Below, in pieces: positions 21,540 through 34,011 of a stretch of 64,000 bases of DNA (position 1 is the stretch's first letter; every line of letters begins with the position of its first letter). The translations under genes and the position numbers were made by a program. Below the pieces are notes generated by a model. That model worked only from the letters and a program-made list of their open reading frames with translations. It was not told where the DNA came from and did no database searches. Origin of the DNA: Asterella californica (Eukaryota; Streptophyta; Marchantiopsida; Marchantiales; Aytoniaceae); the NCBI GenBank assembly GCA_036924285.1, contig JAYKYS010000004.1:1612001-1676000 (forward strand), written 5' to 3'.

Positions 21540-24500
21540 GTCTTATAGGTTATGAATCGGTAGTAGTGGGAATGGATTTCCTAAGGATAATATAAAGTTC
21601 CCTCCCAATTTTACAACAGCGGAGGAGAAAGGAGAAAGAAAGAGTGGGGCCCTGGGAGACACAGAGGCGGGCGGGGAAGGCCTTGTTTCTCCTCTTATTA
21701 TTGACTGTCTGGTCTGGACTGGATGTGTTTGGTTTGGAAGTGTGCTAGTTCTAGTCGTAGTCCCGACTCCCGTCCATTCCATGCCATCTGCCTACGGCGC
21801 CTGGAGAGCAAGAAGACGAGGGAGACAGTCCCAAACATAAGGCTACAGTGTTCAAGCTGCCAGCAGTTTGCTCTGGGCTGTTCTCTTACGCGTGGACCCA
21901 CCAATGCACGCAACCAGTTCCTGTATGTCCCTGAATGGATCGGATCGTATAGTACTGTAGATGGTGCAGGGATTGAGGGCGAGAGGCAGGGAGGAGACAT
22001 ACGCCGAGGAGAGAGAGGAGAGGAGAGGAGAGGAGAGGAAGCCAAGGAGAGAGAGAGAGAAAGGCTTTTTTTCATACGCTAGAGAGAGACATCATCAAAC
22101 GTAGTGACCGGGAAAGAATCCTCCGCCACGTGGACGCCGTTGGACCGGCCTCTTGTGACCGTCCCAAGAAGCCCCCGCCTCGCCTTGCATTCCGTAGCCT
22201 GTGCACTCGAGTGGTGTCCTGAAGGTGGAAAGTTCTGGGACCCGGACCGGACTGAGCTGAGCTGGCTCGCCTATCCTTCCCCAAGGCCGGTCCTGGGACT
22301 TTTGGAATCGGATTCTTTTCCAGGCGTCCCTTCCGAAGTTCCGAGTCGTACGAGCCTCCTGCAGGAGTGAGAAGCAGCCTAACAGGCGGAAGTCGGCGGC
22401 CCGCTGTTACGTGTGATTCGTCGTGAGATAGAGGAGCCGCCACGTTGGTATCAGGCTCGCGACGCGAGTTGTGCGACGTCGCGTTGGAAGTTCACCACGA
22501 GTGGGAACCTCACAGGCGAAGTTCATAGAACAAGGGAATGCTGAACCGAAGGGTGGAACGAAAAAGAACGATACCAACATACAAGTACAGTACAAGTCGG
22601 GGATTGCGCTCGGCTGGCGCACGCGGGCACCTACTGCTACTACTACATCCTATGACGATCCTAGGACAAGAGCCGAAACGATTCTACTGATTGATTGATA
22701 ATTCGCTTTTCAATTTCCAGAAAGATTATTTTGGTGTTATTTTGGCTAGTAGCCATACACAGCGCCAGCGACTGACGATGATGATGAGGAGGAGGAGGGG
22801 GAGCCGGCGGGAAGAGAAGGGGCCGGACTCATGGTAACACAGCATACCCGACAGGAAATCTCATCTCGAACCCTCGGGTCTCGAAGCTGCCGAGTGACGC
22901 GTGTCTCACGACCGGTCAATTTCGCCCCTCTCCTCGCCTTCTCTGAGTTCTCTCTCGCTCTGCGTCTCGGCTCACGCTCCTACCTCTCTTGTTTTGATCC
23001 AACTCTTCGCAGCTTCCTAGTTGTAATCGGTTCGTTCTTTTCCTCCCGCCTCACCTCACCTCACCTCTCCTCTCTTCCTCTTCCTCTTCCTCTCTCTCTC
23101 CCCTTCCTTTCTTCCTTCTTTTACCACTTACTACTGTCTGTGTCTTGTCTGCCCTTTCTGCTGTCAACAACAACCTCCTTACGGAACCCACACTCCCTCC
23201 ATCTTCCCGACTAGAACTAGTTGCTCTGCTTCTTTCCCTGCTGTCTCTGGCTGCGTTCAAGACTGCAACGCTTGCTTTTAACATATCTCCCTCATTATGC
23301 AATCAGACGATTGCCATCTGCGCGCGCCACACACCACGAGTCGTTCTTTGTTACATCTTACCCCGTGTGTGGAGGGCCGCCGTCTTTTCTAAAAGAGATT
23401 TCGATTTTAAAGATGATTTTATAGTTTAGAGAGGAATACCGTGTAGGGCGAAGAAAGCGGATCTTAATGTTCGACGATTGTTTCATGACGAATGACGGAG
23501 CGGTCACCTTGCCTTCGAACTTCTAGGCGCATATCGGCTGTCGGTAAGGTGAGACAAAGTTTATGGGAGTTTTTTTGACGAAAGCGACGTGGAGTGGGTG
23601 AGCTGGAAAGGAAGAGTCCTCCGTCAGGGTAATGGTTCTTATTTTTCTAATAGCAGATCTGTGGCCTTCCTCGGACCTCACGATAATTGCACCGATGCAG
23701 CTAGGCTGGTTCAGAACAGAACTCTCAGAGTGCTAAGGTGATCGAAAGAGACCGAGTGCACCTTTGGAGCCTACCAGCTGGTATTTTGTGTCGGATCAGT
23801 GAAGCATGATGATTGGATGAGAGTCGGGGCATCATGAGGACTACGAGTCTTGTGCCGCTGATTTCCTGAGAAAAGAACGTGTGTGATTCCTGCAAGTTCC
23901 CCGGGTTACCGGATTTCTGAATGTCTAAGAAGTCCGTTTCGAAATGGTGGTCTCACGTCTTGGTATGGTTTGAGAGTTGGATTTGGTTAACATATGTAGT
24001 GATGTGTGTTGTTTTTCCTGCGAAGAATCACTAACTTCACCAGCTTTCTTCTCAGCAGTGTACTGATTTGCGAAAGAGTCGTATAATCGGTCGCATCCTT
24101 TGCTCAAGTTGTGTTGTAACTCCGTCCTGTATGCCATCGGTGTTTGGACTTCTATTGCTTGGGGCAGTGTGGGATCAGTGCTGCGACACATTTTTTTAAC
24201 AAGTAAATGCTCTGCAAGTTGCAATACAAGAACGTCAGGAGAAAGGTCTCTCCTTGCCTGTCCCGGTCACGCAGTACATGTTTTGGCAAGGACGTTACAT
24301 TTATGGTTTTCTCCGCTGTGCGTGTGTCTCAGGTCGGGCGCCTTTAAATATTGACCTCGTGGTGGATTGGCTTCGAACTTGCCGGCAAGCAGAGATCAGC
24401 TTCAGGGTAGCCGCTGGAAGGGGTGTACGTTTCGCCTACGGGTAAGAAGCCGTATCCCTGTAAGAATGTCTACAGGAGGCAGATTTTTTTCATGGCTATC

Positions 24501-24960
24501 GATCCTCCTCAATGCGTTCGCCTTTTGTTCCGGGTATAGGGTGGTTAGTACCCATCGTGAACGTGGCAAATACGGTCGCACGGCGTTCACCCTTGTTGGT
24601 CCGTAAATTGGGACCTGGAAGCTTGCACCTTAACTGGAGAAGCGGGTCTAGTTCCACTTTTCGTGGAGCTGAAGAGCCATTAAGGATAAGGAAAAATACG
24701 TAGCTGGTTCGGATACCGCACGAATAGGAAGCAACTACCTGTGGCCTTTTAGTCATTACTGCTACTCTTGTCGGCTGAAGTCTAGCGCCCAGATCAAGGT
24801 CGAATGCACTAAGCGATCGTCCTTGGATAGGCAAAGAACTCTCTTCCCAAACTGGAGGACTGTCCTTACACTCCTTATTCTTCGGGGCCAGTTGATTAGC
24901 ATATTTGATTAGGGCCCTTCTCGTTAAGACATTAAATATATTGCATAGATAGCGGTCCAA
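21540..24960 (+). promoter_or_regulatory. GC-richer promoter and 5' leader region upstream of the bZIP gene
   Basis: Base composition shifts from AT-rich to GC-richer at about 21,540. It contains a purine tract of GAGAGGAGAGG repeats (22,005-22,065) and a long pyrimidine tract of CCTCACCTCACCTCTCCTCTC type (23,045-23,125), resembling a plant Y-patch core promoter. I infer that transcription of the bZIP gene starts near 23.1 kb. That would give a leader over 3 kb that must contain introns; a candidate 3' splice site, TTATGCTAGCAG, lies at about 26,510-26,521. Open frames of up to 154 aa on the minus strand (24,496-24,960) are unsupported. Confidence 0.4.
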
Positions 24961-26593
24961 TGTGGGAGCTGTTGGAGAAGTCGGAAAGTTACGACCTTGT
25001 TGATGACCGAGGTAAGCTAAGTTTTAACTTGCGATCGTATATCAGATCAAGTTAATGCGTTTTCTGCGAGTTGAAGTCAAGTTGATCGAGAAACAATCAC
25101 AAAATGGTGCCTTGGATCAGTTCAGCTCTAATGTTCGTTTGTAATGATGACTAAACCTGAAGAGTGCATTCCAGTTTGAGTCATGGAGTCCGGGCGGAAC
25201 TGTGTCAGCTGTTATGGCCAAACTCCTCATGAACATTGATGTTCGAAACTGCGGCTATTCTGAACTAAACTGACTTTCACTAGGTCTTCATACTTTCGGT
25301 CGCATCTCTTTCAGAGACTTCGATTTATGCCAAACTTAATTTCGGACGTTGGTCTGAGCTGAAAATTCTTATCTTTGTCTTATCCTGTAGAAGCTTTAGG
25401 ACATCTTGAGAAATACACCAGCTGGTCTTAACAGCTTTTACCTATTTGCATGGCTGGCTTAGTGCCTGTCAGCATGCTAGTCTTGTCTTGAGGACGTTCA
25501 ATAAAACGAGGATAGACGAGGAAAACAAGTTACTTCATGAGATCAAAATGCATGATGTACGTAGTTCGTGAATTGTGGTCAGACGTACTGTTCATTAATC
25601 CCATGAGAAGCTGTTGCTAGTCTTCCCTTGTCAAATTGGTTCGGATGGCGTTCTCTACACATCCAGTTGAATTAGTCCTTGTGTTGCTGTCCTTCAGCAT
25701 TTTTCTGTAGCATCCTTTTCAAGTTCCTTGAGGAGGTACCCATTCTCAGAGCATTGAAGCAAATAATCAAGCATCACAGAAGCAGTTTCATGCTTCATCA
25801 AAGTTGCAATTTACCAGGCTCTGTTGATGCTCCAAGTTCCAGCGTCCATCTTCTTACTTCTGTTCTTACAGATTACGTGAGTTTTGCTAGAGTTTCTTGC
25901 TACTACGATCTACATGACGAGTTCCCTAGATGTAGTTATTTCTCACCTTTCGTGGCTTTTCATATCATTATCATTGAATTCGACCCCAAGTCTCAGAAGT
26001 AGGACCACGATTTCATATTGTCGTGTTGGAACTCTCAGCGGTCCTTGTTCAGTTTTCAACACCATGGCTTTGAAAAGGTCAGTTCGGAAATTTTATAGGT
26101 GGATGGAGCGCTTGTAGTGCTTTAGGATTATTTGTTATGGCAAAAGTTAAAGTGTTTAGTCATGGAAACTAAACCACTGGGGCGATGTTCTGTCTAGTGG
26201 GGCGCCCATGTTATGGTAGCTTTACCTCTTTCACATGTTATTGGAGTAGTCTATTTCACGGTACATCTTCGGTTTTGTCCATACAGAGCTAGTTTTCTTC
26301 ATCTGTCATTTCCCTACATCTAAACTTCAGGTATGCTGCACAGAGTATTCAGAAACAAACTTCCATCTCGTTTGTGTTTTTGGTATCTGTCATTGGACCC
26401 GTCGAGTTCTTGGTTGCAGTCGGAGAAGTCTGTTGTCTAAGGATTGAGGATTAAACTCAAGAGGAGACGCATAGTTCTCAAGATTCTGAGCAATTCAATG
26501 TTTGCTTTGTTATGCTAGCAGGAATTTGGACGCGAGCTCTGAGCAGCAGTTTTCTCGACAAGTATCACGATTGAAGACACATACTTCCCACAT

Positions 26594-28578
26594 ATGGCAA
26601 GTCAGGCTAAAGATGGACGTGCGGTGAATTGGTCGTTTCCTATGAATCCCACGCATTTGCCACCTAAGAGTCCCACTTTTCCTGGCTTCGGATCCAGTCT
26701 CTTTGAGTCTACCTCTGGGCCATTTGTAACTGTAGGTCGGTCTAGCTACCCTAATCGCGGTCCTGCTGGTGGTCATAAGCGCACTCCATCTGCGGGTTTT
26801 CTTCCCCCTTCGCACCCTTCATGGTTGGATGATGTCATAGACCCACAGGATGTGCCGTACAAAAGGGGATCTCATCGCCGCTCTTCGAGCGATTCTGTTG
26901 CATTTCTAGAAGCTCCTGGGAGCTTTTCTAAGATAGATGACCATATTGCTGAAGAGGATGAATTTGACGCAAGAAGTGTCGTTTCAATACCATCTGGTCG
27001 CGGATCGTTGGACTTCGATCGGCTCGATGAAGAGCAGCTTATGTCAATGTTCACTGATATTGAACCGTATCAACAAGCCCATAAGACTTCTCACCAGGGC
27101 CAGCAGTCCGAGGGCGCCCGAGCTCAATCAGGTAGTAACGCTGTCTCAAGCTCTGCAGCGGATAGCTGGACATCTGAACGGAGGACACCTGCAACTACTC
27201 CAGAAAACCCATCCACACCATCTGATAGCAACAGTCTTAGTGAGGTCTCCAATGAGGATAGGGGTCTGGGTAAGTTGAAGAGTGAACCCGAGGTTCAGAG
27301 CGTAGGAGAAGGAGAGGGTGCAAGTAGTCAACACCCATCGAAAGGAGAGTCATCGCAATCGCTCTCCTCACAAATCGATCCCAACCTGGACCCAAAGAGG
27401 GCGAAAAGGTACTTAATTCTACACTCCTGGAGAGGCACGATTTCTTTGTTCTAGGTGCTTTGTGGTTACACTGTCCTAGATGCTTCAGGTTAGATTGATT
27501 TAGAGGACAAGTCAAATTGTGCCGTCACTGTTTTCCGTCTCTCGTTGCCCTTTCCGGTTCCAGAGGCTAGGTCGTGACGTGTTACAAGCTTGACAACTTG
27601 GGAATGGACTTTGCAGGATTCTTGCTAACAGGCAGTCTGCACAGCGTTCTCGTGTGCGGAAACTGCAGTATATATCTGAACTAGAGAGGAGCGTCAATGC
27701 ACTGCAGGTGGGTAAACTCTCAGCTTGATAGTCAATCTGCACCATTTTGTTGCAACGTTTGTCCTGTATAGCTTGTCCGGTGGCTGAACTATGGATTGGA
27801 AGATGCGATCTTCCCCTTTGTTACTTGATACCAACCACCTCTGCATTTCCCTTCACAAATGCGCAGACGGAAGTTTCCACCCTTTCTCCTCAAGTGGCTT
27901 TCCTCGATCATCAGAGGGTGGTCTTGAATGTCGATAACAATGCCTTGAAGCAAAAGATTGCAGCCCTTTCTCAGGATAAACGGTTTAAAGAAGGTAAGAA
28001 GTCGGACCGTTTAGCCAGTGCATACTTGAAAATAGGACTAGGATCTGGATTTCCACTCTTCGGTGGACCAGCGGGACCAGCCAGTTGACAGGTTTGGCAT
28101 CTTGATCGCTGCAGCTCACAACGACGCTTTGAAGAAGGATGTTCAGAGGCTAAGGCAGCTTTACCAGCAGCAGCAACAACAGCACCAGCAAATGCAACAA
28201 CAACAATTACAACAGCACCTTCAACAGCATCAGCATCAGCAACAACAACAACAACAACAACAACAGCAGCTTCAGTCATCTACACCAGCTGCTTATGAGC
28301 TGCAGCAACAGCAGTTCAGTAAATTGGATTTAGGTTCTGCTGAATCAAAGCAAGTTGGCGCAGATGCATTCTGTGCTCTAAACAAGGGCACAAACGGGGT
28401 GCAATCTGTCAGTGGTCCTGGACCGGTCTCAGCTCCACGCTCCAATGGTAGGCCCATGGTCATTAAGAACGTTGTGCCTTCAGGTTGCATGGCTCCTGGA
28501 AGCACTAAAGGCATTGATGGGAGACTGATGAATGGGGGCGGGCCTTTGCAGTCAGATTTTATGGTCCACAACCCCTGA
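26594..28578 (+). CDS. group E bZIP transcription factor (bZIP34/bZIP61-like), 4 exons, 498 aa
   Basis: Nuclear DNA-binding regulator. By splice site and phase the exons are 26,594-27,408, 27,617-27,707, 27,867-27,993 and 28,115-28,578; all borders are GT/AG and the frame stays open. The N-terminus has the plant group E signature PSWLDD (residues 75-80), then RGSHRRSSSDSVAFLE (91-106), a possible phosphorylation/14-3-3 site. The basic region KRAKRILANRQSAQRSR ends exon 1 and opens exon 2, with the invariant Asn276 and Arg284 (N-x7-R). The zipper continues through exon 3 (LDHQRVVLNVDNNALKQKI) and into exon 4 (DALKKDVQRLRQLY), which then runs into a polyglutamine tract. The tail ends MVHNP. It is longer than the roughly 300-residue Arabidopsis members, mainly in the acidic Ser-rich region (110-265) and the Gln tail. 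In Arabidopsis bZIP34 acts in pollen; the role here is not inferable. Confidence 0.95.
28165..28275 (+). repeat. CAG/CAA microsatellite encoding poly-Gln in the bZIP tail
   Basis: About 37 codons, nearly all CAG or CAA, broken by a few His, Met and Leu codons, directly after the leucine zipper. The mix of CAA and CAG would limit slippage. Gln-rich tails of this type often act in transcriptional activation; that is inference. Confidence 0.9.
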
Positions 28579-31500
28579 GTATTGAACGGCTTAGCAACCT
28601 CCACAAAGGTCAGTAGCAGTAACAATTACACTTGGAACAATGAATGAACATCCCTTAAATCTTTTCACTGCCAGGACTATGATGGGATGGCGAGGACCAG
28701 AACTTCGAACGGAATACAGTTGGACTGCTTTACTATCAGTCTCCCAGAGTCGCCTAAAGGTCTTTCTTACATTTTCTGCACCAAATGTCTAGTAGTTCTG
28801 TTGTGTACATGTCCATGACAGAAAATGCCCCTGAGCATTCCTTTAGTAGCAGTGCTAACACTGTAAATTTTATTCAGAAAAAAAGTGTCCAATTTTTCGG
28901 AATAATACTAGCGTTTCCTAGCGGATCATAGACACATTTGGAGTGTCACGGAAAGGGTCTTCGGATAGAACTGCCAGACTGTAGAGGTGATGTCTGGGAA
29001 CACATTGTAGAGTAGTAGAGCTCTCTTCCCGTTTCAACAGTAGACTGGTGCAGAAGAGTAACTACGTTGGTTAATTGGGGTCACGACATTGTACCCTGTA
29101 TTTACTCCGCTGTGTACACTACATTCAACCCCTTTGTTCCCTAAAACCTGGGTTCTTGAGAATATCAGCGGTACGATTCATACAGATCAGTCAGTGTAAA
29201 TCCATGCTTTCAGGTATTTTTTGGCATATCAGAAAATTTGGAATCGGTCCCTGCTAGTTAGTTACTACGTTGGTATGAGTTCTGTCGCAAAAGTTGCTTA
29301 CCTTTCCTTCAATACTGACCATCTTTCCCCTTAGATGAACTTTTAACCCACTCCAACTTTAGCACGGTGAGATCTAGGAGGTTGATAGTTGACTAGGACT
29401 TCTCTTCAGCCAAATAGCAGCAATCTCTACATAAAAGTGATGTACATTGCTGCCTTGCCTGCCGTGGGAAGCATTATGGCACGCGTTGATTCGTGTACCG
29501 TTTCACTGTACCGTTTGTCTACAACATTACCCATGGAACCATGACAGTTGGCGTTGATATGCAGTCCACGATGAATGTTGAGTTGGTGTAGTGCCACCCT
29601 CCTGACAAACTCTGACCGGCAAGGTACACTAGTGATTTTGTAAATATCGTGTTCATTGTACGGACTAACTTTACTGCCAGAGGTAAAGAAGTGATACTGT
29701 CCTTCGATCGTAGTCGCAGTATCGTTGCGTTCCGGCGGATCGTACCATTCGCATATTTCTTAGCTGCCCTCAGTTCACCTTCAGGCTAGACCACCGTCTT
29801 TGTGCTCAACGAGACCTATCGACGTAAGGATTAGTGTCAAGTCTCAAGCTCAGAAGGTCTTCTCATAACATGAAGTTGCGTGCACTGGAATAAAAAATTA
29901 CGCTAACGTGGAATGTGGATCTGCTCTATTATAGAAGGAGAGAGTTCCTAATCTTCAGTCCCAAATCACTGGGAGGGAAAGAAAATGGAATGGACTTCAT
30001 ATATATCGTTCGTTATATCTCTATGGCTATTCTAACCCGAATACTATGAATACAAATTAATAACAATCAGTTCTCGAAGTGGGCCATAGTACAGTACTAC
30101 TGTTTGAAAACTGCAGTTGTAGTTCGCAGCAGAAGTCAACTAAACGTTCCGTAACAAAAAGACTATTTCTTTCGAAATCTGCAGTTGTAGTTCGCAAAAC
30201 GTTCTCATTTCTTACGAGCATCTTCATAACTGCTAGTCGAACTGTCATGTCACATCCCAGATAGGTCTGATTTGTCTATTTGGTAACCCTAAGTATTCCT
30301 CGTGTCTCAATTTCCATAAGAGCATACATTTTGCGTTAAAAGGTGAATTTGCAATTCTCATCCAGTCTTCTTGGGGGTAGTTCCATGCATGGTATGGTAG
30401 TGCTTATTTCACCTCGCGTGCTATATTCATGTCGTATTTATTTACGGTACGACTTTCGTATTAGGAGTTTCCATTTACGGTATCACTATCCTTCGATTGG
30501 CACAAGGATACCTTAGTACCTTCGATTTAGTTTAAAATTTATTAAATGGGTGGTTTCGCAGCGATTATTTTTGTATGAATTATTCACGTTCGATTATTAA
30601 CTGGGCAGCATCAGCGGTCCACTCCGGAGGTTTTGCTCTATTTGCTGGACTGTCACGTTCAACAGGACTTCTACTCAGGGCTCTCTTCTTATTCAAAAAC
30701 AGCTCTTCATTTATTCATTTAAATACGGTTCACCTTCGGAGAGCTATTCATTCATTCATACCCTTGAAACATTTATCCATGTCGAACAGTGAATTCGGTC
30801 GAAAAGATAGCCAAAGTACGGAACTTTTTCAGAGTCTTTTTTCTTGTATTAGAAAACACTTTTTAATTTATTCACTCAAAGACAGTTCTACTCAGAAAGG
30901 GTTAGTCATGCTCCTCAAAACATTTCTCTGAATGTCGTCAATGTCCAACACGTCTGAAATATTTCTCTGAGTGATATCCATGTCCAACAGTCTACTGGAC
31001 TAGGAAATATTAATTTTTACTCTGTATCCAAAACAAAGGTTCCGGTTTCAACGTCGTCTACTCACAGTAGAAAAAACGATTTGTAGCATTTACAGCCTAG
31101 GTTTTTACTGCACTTCGGATCTGCTGCTCCTTTGTTATGTTCGGTGACTTCTCCGTCCATTCATAATAGAATAGTTCTCCACTATGTACAGCTCACGTTC
31201 GTTTGGAGAACTATGTACAAGTGAGGTACATTGCTGCTTTCACAGGGAGTGTTCTTACTCCTTGCATGGTCTTGGAACATTGGAATTTCCTGCCACAGAA
31301 AAGCGTAGACTTGCTGAGATATCTAGTGGAAAGAAAATGAAGATGGGTTTAAGATGGTATTTGCATACCTGGGTGTTCCCGAACCGGTTCGTCATGAGAC
31401 TCTGCTCCAAGACAATGTTCCAATGCATTGCAAATCAGAATATACTCAGGCAGAAAGCAAACCGTGTGGAACTCTGGACATCAATTCTCCGTAATAGAGG

Positions 31501-31984
31501 GCACAGACAATTCACATTTGTCGTCCTCGAAAACTTATGCACTATGTGGACTGTAAAGTAGCGTGCTCGCCCATGAGGTTGGAAGAAAAAGATGTTATCG
31601 ATATCTTTCATGCAAACGGATTCAGACCTTATTATAACTTTCCATAGTGAATCTGAGCGCGTATGTTGAATATCAGCACCAGTTAACCACTTACAAGAGA
31701 GAGTGTACTTTCTTGATTTTATCATGGCGCGTAAGCATTCCTCAATGTCGCACCCAAGGGATGACAGCTCTGGTACTTATTGCAAAGCACGCTAAAGGAC
31801 ATTATTAGCATTCAATTCTTCTCTGTTTTTTTACGTCTGCAGCTCTGAAGAGAGTAAACAGCTCCTCACCATCCCGGAGCACATCATATAATTTTCAAAC
31901 AACTTTGATGATGAATCTCAGACTTATCTTTCATACAATAGCCAAGCATCCCCATGAATGTATGCAAATTTATGTTATTCAAGT
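28579..31984. other. 3' flank of bZIP gene and intergenic DNA
   Basis: Includes the 3' UTR of the bZIP gene, whose end I cannot fix. An 18-bp direct repeat, CTGCAGTTGTAGTTCGCA, occurs at 30,111-30,128 and 30,179-30,196. A tandem motif of the type ATTTCTCTGA...TCCATGTCCAACA repeats at about 30,920-30,990. A 125-aa frame at 31,184-31,561 (+) has no recognised motif and is not called as a gene. Confidence 0.5.
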
Positions 31985-33050
31985 TGTCATGTCAGTTTAA
32001 CACCTCAGCTAGGTTTGGTCGAGTGCGGAGTGGCTAATCTCGATAGGGCCATTAGTGCCGTTAGGACGAGTTCTTGAGATAAGGGTATATTTCACAGATA
32101 AGGCTTGGAGACTTTAGTTTTGCGAGTTGAGCCTTCAAGCTCCTGGCTATGGTGGATAGTCTTGGTGAGCGTAATCTGGATCCTTTGATGCACAGAGTGG
32201 AGTTGGCTCAACTTTAATGTTTGTCTAGTGCCGGTTGGCATGATGAAGTGAGTAAATATCATTTATTGAAGAACTAAATTCGCGAGGTCGGATTGAGAGC
32301 TTTCAGGTCACGGATTTCTGCCAGTGGTATCTTCGGAGTTTACAGATCTTTGATATCTTTGATTTACGAGTGCGAGTGTGCACGGAGTGGTTCTTTTTGA
32401 TCATGTGGTTGATCGCTGTGCGGATTAGTAGTGTTTGGATTTGTTCTTGGTCGAATTTGTGGTGAGATAGTGCAGAAATGCTAGTAAATTTCCCGTGACA
32501 AGTTTTTGTGATCAATTTGAGATCGGCAAAAGTGCGTCAATGAACATCGGGTAGGAGTGGGTCAGCAATTTTTGGTGCTGAAGAGTGCAATAGGTGTGCG
32601 CTGAGAAGACGATTTCAACGCAAAAGAAATCATCCGATTTGGTGAAGGATCGAAGAAAAGAAGGTCACGAATGATCAAAAATCTGACGTAATCCTACCTA
32701 CGAGTGTCAATTTGGTAGATTTTGACCTTGTGGAGTGTGCTTCCGATCTCTGAAGTTGCTGTTTTGGAGTGTTTTCTTCTTGCGCGTCCATCTTGTGTAG
32801 TTTGGTCCGAATCCCTACTCTACTCCAAGCGGAGAGTGAGCGGGAGTGTTGCGGTGTTAGGAGGCGTTTAGAGACTTAGAGGCTTAGAAGCTTCGAGGAG
32901 CAGAGGTGCGTGAGAGCGGACTGCGAGAGTGCAGAGACAGAGGTGGAGCTTGAGCTCGAACCAACAAGTCAATTTGTTGGCGTGCATGAGCTATGTCCAA
33001 TTTCAATGGTGTGGGAGTGAGTAAAATCAGGTCAGCCATCCCAACACTAT
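31985..33050 (+). repeat. left LTR and leader of the gypsy element (LTR right edge not defined)
   Basis: The first 286 bp (31,985-32,270) recur as the partial right LTR at 40,749-41,034, and the whole block is mirrored in the truncated copy at about 5,150-6,153. Because the right LTR is cut short, the boundary between LTR and untranslated leader cannot be placed. No clear tRNA-Met primer-binding site was seen. Confidence 0.65.
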
Positions 33051-33112
33051 TCCTGAAGACTGTGCTTAGCTACTAGCTCTTAGCTTTGGCTTTACCACTA
33101 GACCAATAGCTC
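33030..33112 (-). other. 5S rRNA-like and tRNA A-box-like segment, second copy
   Basis: Reverse complement of this segment reads GGTCTAGTGGTAAAGCC, then GCTAAGCACAGTC, then GAATAGTGTTGGGATGGCTGACC. The last block matches the 5S box C region GGATGGGTGACC more closely on one side than the 5,128-5,170 copy does. Orientation is opposite to the retroelement genes, as in the other copy. Confidence 0.5.
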
Positions 33113-34011
33113 TTGGTGTCTTCTAGAGATACGTGCAAGTACTTATGGACTTGTTTAAGGTAGTAGGAGATCTTTTAGCACGTTCATAGAGGAGGAGTAG
33201 GACGACCTCATAATACTAGAGGGAAGCCGTCATTGTGGTAGTGTTTGTCTATACCGTAGAGACGTATATGGAGATAGTTGGTGACAATTGTCTTGGGTGA
33301 GCTAGTAGAGCTATCACATAGATACTTTTGGAGCTACTAGAGTTGTGGATATCTAGTTAGTGAACTTAGGTACATGTTGACAGTTGGTAGTCATATATTG
33401 TGTATGTGACCACCGAAGAGAAGTCGTCAATCTGGATGAGACTGGATTTATCTTTTGTGCATGTTTGAGTGTGGAAGGTTATCGTTTGGATTTCTTGTGG
33501 TTAGAACCCCTCCATATTATGCTTCTTGTTTGTGCGTCGTGTTTGCTTGTGTTGGCACTTGATTTTCTGAGTGAGTTCACTCCAGTGTGATGTCGATAGT
33601 GAGACTAGAGTTGCGGACCAATCAGACTATCTTTGTTTCTCTCACGGTGAGGTTGGACTTGCGCTCAACAGACAGTGAGAGGCTGCATGTGATGATGGCA
33701 AGTACAAGTTATCTTTATCTTGACCGTCCTAGTAAGAGATAGATGAGCTCAGTAGAAGCGAGGTTAGGCAGGTTGGCATCACGTGCGGTGACGAGGTTTC
33801 GACGCTCTGGTTAGAGCTTAATGTTTGCGGTTGACACGGGGGTTGTCACCACGGAGGTTCCAGTGGAGATTTAGCTGCAATAAGCAGTGGGTTCACATAG
33901 AGTGGTGTGAAGTACCAACCAGTAGCATCGGTCTCATCAGCGGAGGACATTGAGTCAGACAGAGACGTGGTTGGAGATACATATAGTATCATCACACCGT
34001 TGTTGTAGGAC

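Noticed and set aside
21698..22075. 125-aa minus-strand frame starting with Ser/Leu repeats
   Set aside because: Translation of the GA-rich purine tract; no homology or splice context.
22446..22462. TTGGTATCAGGCTCG resembling a tRNA-Met primer-binding site
   Set aside because: Only about 10 bases match, there is no LTR on either side, and it lies in a promoter-like region.
24496..24960. 154-aa minus-strand frame with protein-like composition
   Set aside because: No recognised motif, lies in the inferred leader of the bZIP gene, and no splice or promoter support; organellar origin was considered but no known organellar gene is recognisable.
27971..28279. Minus-strand Ala/Val-rich frame
   Set aside because: Complement of the CAG/CAA polyglutamine tract in the bZIP exon.
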